A stretch of DNA of 64,000 bases. Source: Alopecurus myosuroides (lineage: Eukaryota > Streptophyta > Magnoliopsida > Poales > Poaceae). Positions 24,112-34,907 of this stretch are shown here, one piece after another. The notes below the pieces were generated by a model. It saw only the letters and a program-made list of their open reading frames with translations, had not been told where the DNA came from and ran no database searches. Location of the stretch: positions 56,972,651 to 57,036,650 of the forward strand of contig CM054060.1 of the NCBI GenBank assembly GCA_028641055.1, in the 5' to 3' direction. Both the position numbers and the translations under genes were made by a program. Every line of letters begins with the position of its first letter. Position 1 is the first letter of the stretch.

Positions 24112-27100
24112 TGGTCACCCAAAATTTGTTTTAAAAACATTTTCAAATTTGGAAAACAAAAATATGGTTAGGTTGGAAATTTTATAAGCTTTCCAAAAAG
24201 TATTTTTGCTAAATTTTATATTTGCAAAATGGCCCTTGAAACATCTGTTTTCAGTACTGTTCTTAAATAAAAAAACCTCTTCGCAAAAATTAGGAAATTT
24301 CAGGGGTTTTCGAAAATCCACTTTCTTCTCCACGCAGGCAAGCAGCCACCTGCGTGTCTGCCGGCGAGGCCGCCGTGCAGGCACCTGCCTGTGCCCCTGA
24401 TCGGTTGGAGAGACGAGGGCGCCGTGTCCTCCTCTCTCCCTCTGCCCTCGTCCCTCACGGCTCTCCCTCTCTGTGCCTCCCCTACCGAACCAAACCCTAG
24501 CTCCTCTGTTGAATTCCGGCGTTTTCCGTCGCTGCAGACCACCTCGAGCTCCGCCGTGCCTGCCCACCTCGTCGCCGTGTCCTCCTGCCCCTCCACGTCC
24601 ACTTGCGCTAGCCGGGACGCCCGAGAGGAGACAAATCGGGCCCTCCTCTCCAACTCCTTCCGGTGGCCGCCTCGGTCGATTCTGGCGGACCGCTGCCCTC
24701 CAGCCTCAACGACCCCTTCCATGCACTCCTCGTGAGCCACTGAGCATCGTGGCATCTTCCGTTTTGTGAATTGCGTTTAATTTCGTCGCCGGCATCGAGC
24801 TCCTGCGCCATCGCCGCGGTTGCTCGCCGACGAGCCGCTCCGGTGACCATATCCCGGCGGCGCCACCCCCGTGAGGTCCCCGATGCCTTCCTCATTGAAC
24901 ACGCACGCGAGGGAGGCCTCCCGCGTCGTGGATCGTCTTCGGTGAGCGTGACAGAGCCGGCGTGGCCACCGCTGACGTCATCCCGACGTCACAGTGACGT
25001 CTCTACGGGGCCCCTATGCCAGCTGGTTTTTCTTTTTAAAAAAGAATAAAGGATTTGAAACGTGGGCCCTTATTATTACAGAAATATAATTAAAATTAGA
25101 AAATGAATAACTTCTATTCTGTTAATCAGAAAAATAAAATAAAAATATAGAAATGATCAGAAAATAAACTCTAAATTTTTATGTCACTTTCGTACATGTT
25201 TGACGACCTTTATTTTTGGGCATTATTTTAATATTGTTTATTTCATTTAAAATAGAGAAAATAAGTTTTTATTCAATTAAATTAGAAAAATACAAGGTAT
25301 ATACCAAATTTCTCAAAATGAAAAATGCAACCTAGTAATGATGTTTTCAAACTCATTTGAGATTTTTAGATTAGTCTCACTTTCATAATCGCCCGAAACA
25401 CACTCTCGGTCTATTTCGGGATAATTTCACTAAAAATGTTTAACTGACATCCGAACCCTAGCAACCCATCAAACATGTCTAGGGCTTTATCTCAGTGTAT
25501 TAACGTGCCCATGCATACATAGTGCGCATTGCATAGATACCATGTGTTGAGTGTTGTTCTTCTTGTTTCGGTTTTTGTTCCCCCTCGGTAGAACGTGACT
25601 CCGAAGAGAAGGCCAGCAGTTCCATCGGCGAATACTTGATCCTAAACGACAAGTCAAGCACTTATTCCAGAAGATCGTTATCTGTTTTTCTTAACCAAGA
25701 CAAGCATAACCTCTTATCTGCTCATATATATGTTTTCCAACGACTTTTGGTTCTCGTACTTTGCATTCGGTTCCAAACTATTTGATGCCAGTAGCTAGAT
25801 AGAGTTCTCCTATATACTGTATAGCCTACATATCCTGATCCACTGCTCCTAGAAGCTATAGGTTTGTTTGTGCGCGCTCCGTTAAACCCTGTGAGTCTTG
25901 CTTAGCCATGCCTAGTTGTGATCTGATCCATCCGGTTGATAAATCTGGTCAATACGTGAATCTACTATGTTAGGTTGTTGTGATTTGAACTATCTTCGAT
26001 AACCTGACTAATCACGGCATGGATGCGAGGCAACGATGGGTTGTGGCGTTTTGTCCTGTTCATGCCCCTAGGAGCGAGTTCTCGCCTTCGAGTCAAGACT
26101 GAGTGTACAGCCATACGTGGGCCGATGAACTCCACCCGGCTAACTAACTTGTTTAACCTTATCCATGAGACACGTAGTTTGAGCTTTCCATCTGCGTGTG
26201 AGTCGGAAAATGTTTTGGAGAAAATTAGGTCGTGACCAGGACAAGTGATGGACGTACACGGATCTTGATCCCGACTCACAGAACAGGTGCCGTCAGGAGG
26301 TGGCCAACTCCCTGTTGACGGGGTGACCCTGTTTGGGTTGACTCATGGATATGGTTTGACAAAGTAAAGGTCGGAAATCGACCACCCTCTGCTGGCACTT
26401 CCCAGACTAGCGCCAACCCGGTGGCACTAAGAGTCGGTTGGTACGTATGGGTAAAGTTGTATACCCCTACAGGGTTAAATCTTTTTGAAAAGCCATGTCT
26501 ACGGTTAAAGACGACTTGGTGACAGATTCTGTGATCATAGATAACTTTAAGGAAATGACTAAAAGTTGTTGATAACGAATGAAGGATGCCTCCTCGGAGA
26601 TGCCGAGAGGGGTTACCTTGTATCATGAGGTAACGGAACAACTGGAGGTGGTGATCTTTGAAGCACGAGGTGTTGAAATGATTTGGTGGATTAAAAGATG
26701 ATGATATCAATAGTTGAGTAGCTTTCTCGTCTGTTTTCAAAATACTCCATGAGACGTGCTATTCCTTTCTCAACTTGGAAACAAAAATGGCTTTACGCAA
26801 AATAACCTTCATAACTCTTTCTAAAGGAAGCAGATATATAATAGGTTAATTAAGTCTTGTTGAGTACCTCCCGTACTCAGGTTTGCTTAATTTTGGTTCA
26901 GCTGGAGTCTCTCACTTCAGTGGTGGTTTCAACGTGGACATCGACGAGTAGTTTGGGGTTCCCAGGTAGCAGCCTGGAATCTATGGGCTGGGACGTCGCC
27001 TTATGTTGCGGCCTCTTAGGCCTTTTTGGTTCTTGTTGATTAGCAACATAATTTGCCTTCCGTTGTCTGATGTAATGTTGGGTCGTGTGACCTCTGTTTG

Positions 27101-27585
27101 TAAAGCTATACTCTAGTAACACATGTTTAATACAGCTTCCATGTCTAGAGTGCTGCTTTGATCGGTTGTTGGTTTCGAGCTCATTGTTATACAGTTTTGG
27201 CTATGCCTGCATAGTTGCCGCAGTCGAGGGGTTGTGGAGCCGATGATCCATTTACGAGCACGCCTACCGATGTGATTCGGCCTGGGGCTTGGTAACCCCA
27301 GTGACCCTGATTGTTGTTGCACTTTCTGGACACATAGCATCTCTGTATAGTTTTGGTTCCGTTCCTTCAGTTTCATACGATTCGTGGACGCTTTGATATG
27401 TATAGTTGGTTATGACTAGCATGGACACAAGGAGTAGTAGTACCGTGGTGATCCGTCCTGCGCCGATGAATCCGGTCTGCCTGCCGTTGTTTGTTGCGGC
27501 CGGGGCTGGTAACCCTGAAGCCCTTGTGGGTCCATGACTAGGAGCGCATAACAGTATGTATACCTTTGGATCCGGGGTCGTGACA
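24112..27585 (+). repeat. Long LTR-like sequence (~3.5 kb)
   Basis: It starts near TGGTCACCCAAAATTTG and ends GGATCCGGGGTCGTGACA, ends typical of large grass LTRs (TGTCAC...GTGACA type). It has a GC-rich leader with open frames on both strands (24300-25000) that reads as 5' UTR rather than protein, then AT-rich DNA. A tail has GTACCTCCCGTACTCAGG and a GGGACGTCGCC...TTAGGCC segment that I associate with Triticeae Gypsy LTRs. No matching partner LTR or exact target duplication is visible, so it may be a solo or eroded LTR. Confidence 0.45.
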
Positions 27586-27935
27586 ATAGGACACATTCCT
27601 CTGTACACCACGTACCAGTTCATCAGCAAGCACCACAAGCATCACCAAGATCACAAGATCATCATCATGACATGCATCAACCATTATCAGATCAAGCATC
27701 ACAAGTTCACTCTATCATAAACCTAGAGTAGCATGCATGTTCATTAGAAAAAGAGGATCACAAGTTCATCCTCTCAGTGTGGTGTTAACTAACCATCACA
27801 TCAAAAGTGTCCTCCTACCACCACCATCATGTTCACCGTCATCAGAGAGGTTACTATATACCACCTCATCAAAGATGTAGGTCATACGAGAGTCCTAGCT
27901 AACCCAAAATATACACCATATCTTCATCAATATCA
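27586..27935. other. CATCAC-rich intergenic sequence
   Basis: This is rich in CAT, CAC and AAG triplets (27610-27720) without a usable frame. It may be retrotransposon internal DNA. No gene is seen. Confidence 0.3.
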
Positions 27936-28970
27936 TTGTCGTCGTCGTCATGCTGCTGCTGCCACCTCCGCCCCCATAGTTCACGCTCAATGTTTGTAGT
28001 ACTTGCCCAAGAAGGTTCTGAGACAAAGGGTCATGTGTTGTTGCGCCATGCATACGAAGGTTACACCTTGTGCCTTGTGGTCTATGAGGTGAACAAGAGC
28101 CACCATCTGGGACTCCTTGGTGAAGCCAACGACGTCCATGACAGACGAGTATATGTCAGGGTGCATGTCGGTAGGCTTGTTCTCTCTTATGGCCGCGACG
28201 ACCTCTTGACATACTTGGTCATGCTCACGAAGGCTTGGATCTTGTCCTCACCTAGAGAACCCCTCTTCCTCTTTCCACCATGTCTGTAGTCGGGGGCATC
28301 ACCCTGCTTGTCAGGAGGACCGTCAATGATGATTGTGTTAGACTCATGCATCTCTGCATCCTCCGAAGGGCACGCCGAGGGGATCACCAGAGCCCATGGA
28401 AATTTTTCCCGTGGCCAAACCGTAGGAGAGGATAATCTGCATCTGTGTGTACTTCAGAATGGTCTTGTTGAGACAATCCATGTCTTTGGGGTGATCCTAA
28501 AATTGGAAGTACAATGTGTTAGATGGGATTAACAATGATGGATCAAGCTTAGTGCACATGCAAAATTGGTTGGACAGTGTCCTAACCTTGATGTGCCCCT
28601 GATAGTACGAGTCGGGGAAGATGGTCGTGTGGGTTTCTACACCATTGAGCCCAGCTCAAGTCCCGGAGCTTGCTCACCTAGATCCATCAAATCCTCCATT
28701 TTCTTAGGTGGTTGTACACCTAAGTAGAATTGACCTCAGCCCACATTTCTCAAAGAGAGCCTTGGCACACGCAGTGAAATGGACCTCTTTGAACCCCTTG
28801 TCAGTCCTGACCCCTGCCCTGATCAGCGAGGCCATGTGCTGAAGGACGAAGGTGGACATGTGTGGAAGCAATTTTATGGTTTCCTTGACCGTGACCTTGG
28901 CCTTAGCAATCTTTGCGGTCATCGTGGTAGCTACGAAGTTGACAAGCTTGTGCACAACAAGACTACACAT
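27936..28970 (-). pseudogene. Decayed Myb/SANT-like DNA-binding protein of PIF/Harbinger type
   Basis: Reading from 28970, the frame includes MASLIRAGVRTDKGFKEVHF, the start of the Myb/SANT-like domain carried by ORF1-type proteins of PIF/Harbinger elements and their plant relatives. Then comes sequence with stops. Near 28498-28390 another frame gives DHPKDMDCLNKTI and YGLATGKISMGSGDPLGV, a hallmark of the same family. The frame ends near 27990 after a region rich in DKIQAF and MDVVGF. Several stops and shifts make it a pseudogene. No transposase partner is nearby. Confidence 0.7.
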
Positions 28971-28974
28971 TGGT

Positions 28975-30035
28975 TATGGTGAGATGTATGTGCCCGTGGC
29001 TAGGTTGGAAGCCATTTGCATTTTGATTTTCTATGCTAACCATCATGATATCTTCTTAAACTTGACGTGAAAAGTGTGTTTCTGAGTGGAAATGTCGATG
29101 AGCTTGCCTTTGTTGAGCAACCACCAGGTTTTGAAGACCCACACTTTCTAGATCATGTGTACATATCGGAGAAGGTACTCTATGGCCTCAAACAAAACCC
29201 CACATGTGTGGTATGGGTGCCTCAAAAACATTCTACTCGAGAAAGGCTTCAAATATTGAAAGATAGATTCACTTTATTACTAAAACCAAGGAATATGATC
29301 TTTTTGTTTGTCCAAATTTTGTGGTTGATATTATCTTAGGATCTACTAACCCCACTTTTAGTAAAGAATTTTGTGAGATAATGGCGAAAACAAACGGATT
29401 CTTCATCTCTCAAGAGAAGTACGTGAAGGTAATCATTAAGAATTTCGAGATGCACAAGGCCACGCATGAAAACAAACGGGCATATCAACTTTAAGCGGGA
29501 CGACAAATCTATAAACCAAAAGCTTCATTAATTCTTCTGTGATTGGTTCTTTGTCTGTATCTTTGTTCACCTAGTTCCGATATTATGTTAATTGTTTTTG
29601 TCTACGCATGGTTTCAAAACTGCCATGGAGTGCCATTTCATGACCATAAAAAGGATTGTGAGATATCTAGTCTTCATACCCAAGTTAGATCTCTGCTATT
29701 CTAAGGGCTTAGATTTGGTTTATGCAGACTAAAAAGTTGATAGAGGTCCGTGTCCAGAATATGCAAGTTTCTTCGACGATTGCTGGTATGTCGGTCTTTG
29801 AAGAATCAGAATCTATCTCTTTGCACAACATTGAAACCAAATATATTAGCCGGACTTCTGTTCTCACAACTTCTATAGATAATTATTATCCAATGGTTAA
29901 TGATACTCCCCTGTCCATGAATACCTGGCATATAAACTGGGTAAATAAATCAGTATATTATCTATGTTTGACCTAATATATAGAAGAGAATATTAGTATT
30001 TACATCTTACGAAAAGATATTTTAGGATGCATCTA
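28975..30035 (+). pseudogene. Decayed Ty1/Copia reverse transcriptase-RNase H
   Basis: The plus strand begins with YVPVARLEAICIL, then VEQPPGFEDPHFLDHVY and LYGLKQNP, the order seen in Copia reverse transcriptases (ARLEAIR, QPPGFED, LYGLKQAP). Further on are KRIVRYLVFIPKLDL and GLDLVYAD, which match the start of the Copia RNase H region, and a decayed CSTAEAEY-like segment near 29830. Stops and shifts are frequent. Integrase, gag and LTRs are not seen. Confidence 0.8.
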
Positions 30036-30393
30036 GTAATACTAATTTGGTAATGTACTTAGAGAGCATTGAATTTAGAAAAAAAAACGTGTATCACCAA
30101 AAAAGAAAGAAACAGAAAACACAGAAGAGAAAGAAACAGAAAAAAGATACGATGAAACCAAATGGGCCGGCCATCCATGTACTTGAAGAAAAAAAAAACT
30201 AAAACAAAATGTTGCTGAGTAAAACGCCTACGGTGTAGTGCCCAACGCGGCCCTCGTGAGACTGCAAGCCCAGAGTCCAGAGACTCCACATTCCTACTAC
30301 CCTCGTCATCAGAAAACAAAGAGTCCAGACTTCCAGACTGCAGTTTCCTCTCCGCCGTCGCGGCGCGCGTGACCCTCTCTTCAGATTAGAAGG
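30036..30393 (+). promoter_or_regulatory. Upstream region of the small mitochondrial-protein gene
   Basis: A/T-rich DNA passes into a GC-rich leader ahead of the ATG at 30394. GGGCC-type motifs (near 30165 and 30248) resemble the GCCCA elements common in promoters of housekeeping and organelle-protein genes. No TATA box is evident within 100 bases of the ATG. Confidence 0.35.
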
Positions 30394-31211
30394 ATGGCCT
30401 CGTCGTCGCTGCTCCGATCCGCCAGCCGCCTGCTCCGCCGGCCGATCACGCAAGTGTTCGCCCCCCTGAGCCCGCGCCGCTACCACTCTGGCGTTGATGG
30501 AAGGATCAAACCCTGCGAGGTAACTTACCCTGCCCGGCTGCCCCCATGATGGGTAGGTTCCAATGGTTTGCGAGGTGATGTGCGAGCATAACAGGCACAA
30601 TTGCTTGCTCAGTTTCATTCTTCTCCAGCTATTTCGGTCAAATCCAACTTTACCGATGGCGAGAAGATGAGCTCGTTGCCTCCAGGACCTATACGTCAGG
30701 GCCTGATCCGATGTTACAGGGTTACATTACAGCGTGCCCTTATACTATAGGAAATAGATGGGGTGTTTTTGTTAGGACTATTTTATTCAATTGAACACAT
30801 GATGCTGCTGACTGTGGGCTTACATGCATTATTTCTATGGATTATCTGGCCTTTATCCCTCTCTAAAATAAGCCAAGTACCATGCTGCTTTCAACAGGTC
30901 TGTGGATACGACGAGACAGTGCTGGATAAGACGCACCCGCGCTTGTGTGAGAAATATGAACGAATGCAAAGCCTGATAGAAATGGGGAGAAGGTAAGCAA
31001 GAAACTCAATGTCGTTTTGAATGTCCATATGCACATATATATATATGTGTAGTTCTCAGATTTGTGGCTTCTTTTAACCTGCAGCTATGAGAGGAAACTG
31101 GAACGGGATGCAAGGATCTGTAGAGTCCTTCTTCCTTCTGTCGCCGCCTTATGTGTATTGGGTCCAGAGCCGAAAGGGAAGTCGTCGTCAAAGGGGCAGT
31201 CGAGCATGTAG
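30394..31211 (+). CDS. Small, probably mitochondrial, single-membrane-segment protein (copy 1, intact)
   Basis: Exons 30394-30519, 30898-30992 and 31085-31211 join with GT-AG borders into 115 residues. Residues 1-30 are Arg/Ser/Ala-rich without acidic residues and end in RRYHSG, fitting a plant mitochondrial presequence with an R-x-(F/Y)-S cleavage site. A middle segment (about 43-85) is charged and could be helical. One hydrophobic stretch (VLLPSVAALCVLG) precedes a short Lys/Ser-rich tail, suggesting an inner-membrane anchor with the tail exposed. I do not recognise the family. A diverged paralogue with the same three-part plan lies at 46109-56891, which supports the gene model. Function unknown. 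Confidence 0.75.
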
Positions 31212-32286
31212 TTTTGTGTGTATCCATGTGAACTTTGTTCCTTTTTATCGTAGTTTACTATATTATTCTGGCTTAGAATCGTGAATTGATAACATTGGTG
31301 TGTGGTTGAGTACTCATCTCGCCACATGTAAACGCATTTCAAAAGTGTTATTTTGACGTCACATGTGTTTAGTTCAGGTTGTGTGGGGTCACAATATATC
31401 ATCTTTGAGCAGACTCTTGATATGTGTCATAAGTCGTGCTTATGAGCAACTTAGTGATGAGAATGTAGGTATATATATTGCCCCCAGGCCCTAGGAGATG
31501 TCGTTGTCCCAAGGCCCCTCCTCCCCGCCGGTTTCCTCCTCCTCTCCTTCCGGGTTGTCTCGCGTGGAGCGGCTCTGGAGGCCCTCACCCTTTCCCAAGG
31601 AGGTTGCCTCTCTTTCTTATCCCCACGGTCGCTGTCGTCGCCAACGCCGGCAGTGGTGGCCACGCCCGCCCTGTCCAACAACGGGGGGGTGTGGGCGAGT
31701 GTGTCCGGATGGCTCTCTATGCGCGAAGGTGGGCCATCCCCGGGGCAGCACAAGTGGAGAGTGGTGGTGTGACGTGGGGGTGCCAGTCAGCGAGGCTTGC
31801 AGGCCTGCGGTGGCGGCCGACTTTGTGTTGTCGACCTCCTCGAGACTGATCGGGATTTGAGCGGAGGTAGCTCCCTCCCCCACGATGCTTTAGCTTCTTC
31901 GGAGCTATAATGGTGCAGATTGATCCCGTGGATCTGGAGGCGAATCTCTGTTCGGTCAGGGCTGACGATGGCGGCGTCCATGGGCGTTGTTACCTTGTTG
32001 ATGACGTCATTGCTGCTATCTCTTCCCATTGCCCAGGTATTCTAGGGGAAACCTAGATCCAGGTCTCCCGGATCGGACGATGGTGGCACTCTGATGTCGT
32101 TTTCTCTCTTGGGGGCATCATTTTGGAACAAGTTCTACTTAGAGAGGTCTAGTCGTGGTGCGGTGTTTCTTCTACCGTGTCTGCGTCGGCGAGTCTCGGC
32201 GTCATGGCGCAGTGGGGTCTCGGTGGTGAATATGTGTTCATGGGCATGCGAAGGGTGGAGGCGCTGTGTGGCGTCGCGGTGGTGTC
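31212..32286. other. GC-rich LINE-like repeat between gene and tandem array
   Basis: From about 31480 the sequence is GC-rich with open frames on both strands that lack motifs. Its plus-strand end (CTTGTAAGGACCGGTGG...GTTATTT) matches the 3' ends of the tandem units that follow, which look like LINE-type 3' tails. I see no independent gene. 31212-31480 is the 3' flank of the small gene. Confidence 0.4.
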
Positions 32287-34120
32287 GATGGCTTCCGGCT
32301 GATTGATGTACTTCCTTGTAAGGACCGGTGGACTTTGTTTCTGTTATTTGCAGAGGCGGAGCGTTCATCCTCATTTTTGAAAGAAAATGTAGGTCAATAT
32401 GAACAAGCCCGTTGAAAAGGAAAATATTTGGACTGAGGCGACGGTTTGTCTCGCTGGGGCTGGATGACATTTTTTTTCTTTGCTTGGAAATGGTTGGTTT
32501 GTCTTTCTTTACAAGTCAATCTATGTATAATCATATTTTTTGCAGCGTTGAATCAACTTTTGAAAATGGATGACTAGCTCCATTCCATTCTATGTCAAGT
32601 AGTAAGGATGGCATCTCTTTAACGCCCTATTGTTATCTCAAGTCGGTTGAAAATGGGGATTTGGGGGAAAACAAATTTCTCTTGGACGCCCTATGTTCTC
32701 TTGGGCTGCGTTTGGTTGGCCGCATATACTTTTGCGTCCCGTGGGGGGCAGGCTCCCCAGATCACGCCTGAGCCGGATTATGATCCTGGCTTGCCATCGG
32801 GCGGCTTGGGTGAGGTCTCCGATTTTAAATGATGTGCGTAGGTGTGTGAGGCCAGAGCAATCGGCTCTGATCAGGTCCACCCCCTTCATCAAACTTGTAG
32901 GTGTAGCGATTTTTCTCCTGGACGGTGGCTTCCGGCTGATTGATGTACTTCCTTGTAAGGACCGGTGGACTTTGATTCTGTTATTTTTAATAAAGAAAAC
33001 ATTGTGTGCATCATTTTGATGCAGAGATGGAGCGTTCATCCTCCTTTTCGAAAAAATGTAGGTCAATATGCAATATCACAACAAGCCCATTGAAAAGGAA
33101 AATATTTGGACTGAGGCGACGGTTTGTCTCGCTGGGGCTGGATGACATTTTTTCTTTGCTTGGAAATTCTTGGTTCGTCTTTCTTTACAAGTCAATCAAT
33201 GCATAATTGTATTTCTTGCAACGCTGAATCCACTTTTGAAAATGGATGACTAGCTCCATTCCATTCTATGTCAAGTACTAAAGATGGCATCTCTTGAACG
33301 TCCTATGTTATCTCAAGTCGGTTGAAAATGGGGATTCGGGGAAAACAGATTTCTCTTGGACGCCCTATGTACTCTTGGGCCACGTTTGGTTGGCCGCATA
33401 TACTTTTGCGTCTCGTGGGGGTAGGCTCCCCAGATCATGGCTGAGCCGGATTGTGCTCCTGGCTCGCCATCGGGTGGCTTGGGTGAGGTCTCTGATTTTA
33501 AATGATGCGCGTAGTATGTGAGGCCAAAGCATTCGGCTCCGATCAGGTCCACACCCTTCATCAAACTTGTAGGTGTAGCAAGTTTTTGCCTGGACGGTGG
33601 CTTCCGGCTGATTGATGTACTTACTTGTAAGGACCGGTGGACTTTGTTTCTGTTATTTTTAATAAAGAAAACACTATGTGCATCATTTTGATGCAGAGGC
33701 AGAGCGTTCATCCTCCTTTTCGAAAAAAAATGTAGGTCAATATGCAATATCATAACAAGCGCGTTGAAAAGGAAAATATTTGGACTGAGGCGATGGTTTG
33801 TCTCACTGGGGCTGGATGGCATTTTTTTCTTTGGAAATGCTTAGTTCGTCTTTCTTTACAAGTCAATCTATGCATAATTGTATTTCTTGCAACGCTGAAT
33901 CCACTTTTGAAAATGGATGACTAGCTCCATTCCATTCTATGTCAAGTACTAAGGATGGCATCTCTTGAACCCCCTATGTTATCTCAAGTCGGATGAAAAT
34001 GGGGATTTAGGTAAAACAGATTTCTCTTGGCCGCCCTATGTTCTCTTAGGCCGCGTTTGGTTGGCCGCATATACTTTTGCGTCCCGTGGGGGTAGGCTCC
34101 CCAGATCATGGCTGAGTACA
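32287..34120 (+). repeat. ~670-bp tandem repeat, two full and two partial units
   Basis: Units beginning AGGTCAATATG start at 32391, 33060 and 33734 (669 and 674 bp apart). The third stops near 34120 at GGCTGAGTAC, and the last ~104 bp of an earlier unit precede the first. Each unit contains AAAATATTTGGACTGAGGCG, the GTTTGGTTGGCCGCATATAC segment, and a LINE-like end CTTGTAAGGACCGGTGGAC with AATAAAGA and an A-rich tract. Units are nearly identical by eye. No coding frame is conserved. Confidence 0.85.
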
Positions 34121-34460
34121 AACATCCTATGATACATATTATGCTACTCGTTTGGTAGCATGCATTAGGGAAGGTGGCCTCGGCTGGAGCCAAGGCACTG
34201 CATGTTTGGTTATATGCTTTGCATCCTCTAACCCAACTAGACATGTGTTTGGTTAGATGCAAATAAGATGCTACGATAACCCTTTCTATCATTTGGTGAG
34301 GTTACCACTCGTAGTAAAGTTTCCTTAGTAAGAACTCGAGATACAATCCATGAGGAGAAGTAATTTAACACACTGCAAACATAGTCATACTTAGACAAGT
34401 TCTTAAGAAAGTTTCATAACCGACATAAAGTAGTATTATAAACATAGTCATACCTAAGCA
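34121..34460. other. Flank with TTTGGTTAG motifs; likely 3' region of the B3 gene
   Basis: GTTTGGTAGCATGC, GTTTGGTTATATGC and GTTTGGTTAGATGC occur at 34149, 34205 and 34250, resembling those near 23.5 kb. The part next to 34460 is AT-rich and may be the B3 gene's 3' UTR. Confidence 0.3.
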
Positions 34461-34907
34461 TCACCATAATCCAATCCTACTAATCTTTCTAGCAGTTCTC
34501 TGGGTGGACAGGCACCTTTTCACAATCTCACAGTCAGAATTGTCAAAAATGATCACCCGGTACTCCTTTGCAGCCAGCTTCTTGAACATGAGGAGGTATC
34601 TAAAACCAACGCCATGACTTATGGAAAATGCACGACATCCTTCTAAGCAAGCTTTCCCATTGACATCAGCGAGGGTGATTGTACAGACACACCATGTGTT
34701 TGTTCTGAGCTTGATCTTACCAGGAACATCACCCAAGGATGGCCTGAAGGGTTCAGGAATTGGAAGGAGTCCCAAGGCAGGCACCCGGACATCTTTGCAG
34801 AAGTGGTTAGGGGAAACCTCTTCCTTCATCCAACCAAAATCAGCCTTCCTTTTCTTGAAGGTGGTGTTGATCTCAACCATCTCATAAGTGCCTTTCATCT
34901 TGGAGTC
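34461..34907 (-). CDS. B3-domain protein, last exon (partial gene)
   Basis: A minus-strand exon with a good acceptor (TTTGTTTCAG at 34908-34917) encodes 148 residues ending in TGA at 34461-34463. The sequence KIKLRTNTWCVCTITLADVNGKA (written here with its first residues only as KIKLRTNTW), the GVGFRYLLMFKKLAAKEYRV region and the final VIIFD strand fit the plant B3 DNA-binding fold (REM-like group), in which these strands contact the major groove. Nothing after the domain is recognisable. Upstream exons and the true start are not found; a possible exon at 35661-35574 could not be confirmed. It may be the end of a real gene or a captured fragment. Confidence 0.6.
   Translation of the reverse strand, partial: DSKMKGTYEMVEINTTFKKRKADFGWMKEEVSPNHFCKDVRVPALGLLPIPEPFRPSLGDVPGKIKLRTNTWCVCTITLADVNGKACLEGCRAFSISHGVGFRYLLMFKKLAAKEYRVIIFDNSDCEIVKRCLSTQRTARKISRIGLW

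Noticed and set aside
24300..24900. Overlapping open frames on both strands (up to ~150 codons)
   Set aside because: Pro/Ser/Arg-rich composition in all frames, no domain, and position within an LTR-like leader; explained by high GC rather than a gene.
27610..27720. CATCAC-rich run as a gene
   Set aside because: No open frame of useful length; simple-sequence character.
31478..31883. Several 90-120-codon frames, both strands
   Set aside because: Low-complexity Pro/Arg translation, no homology recognised, inside a LINE-like GC-rich repeat.
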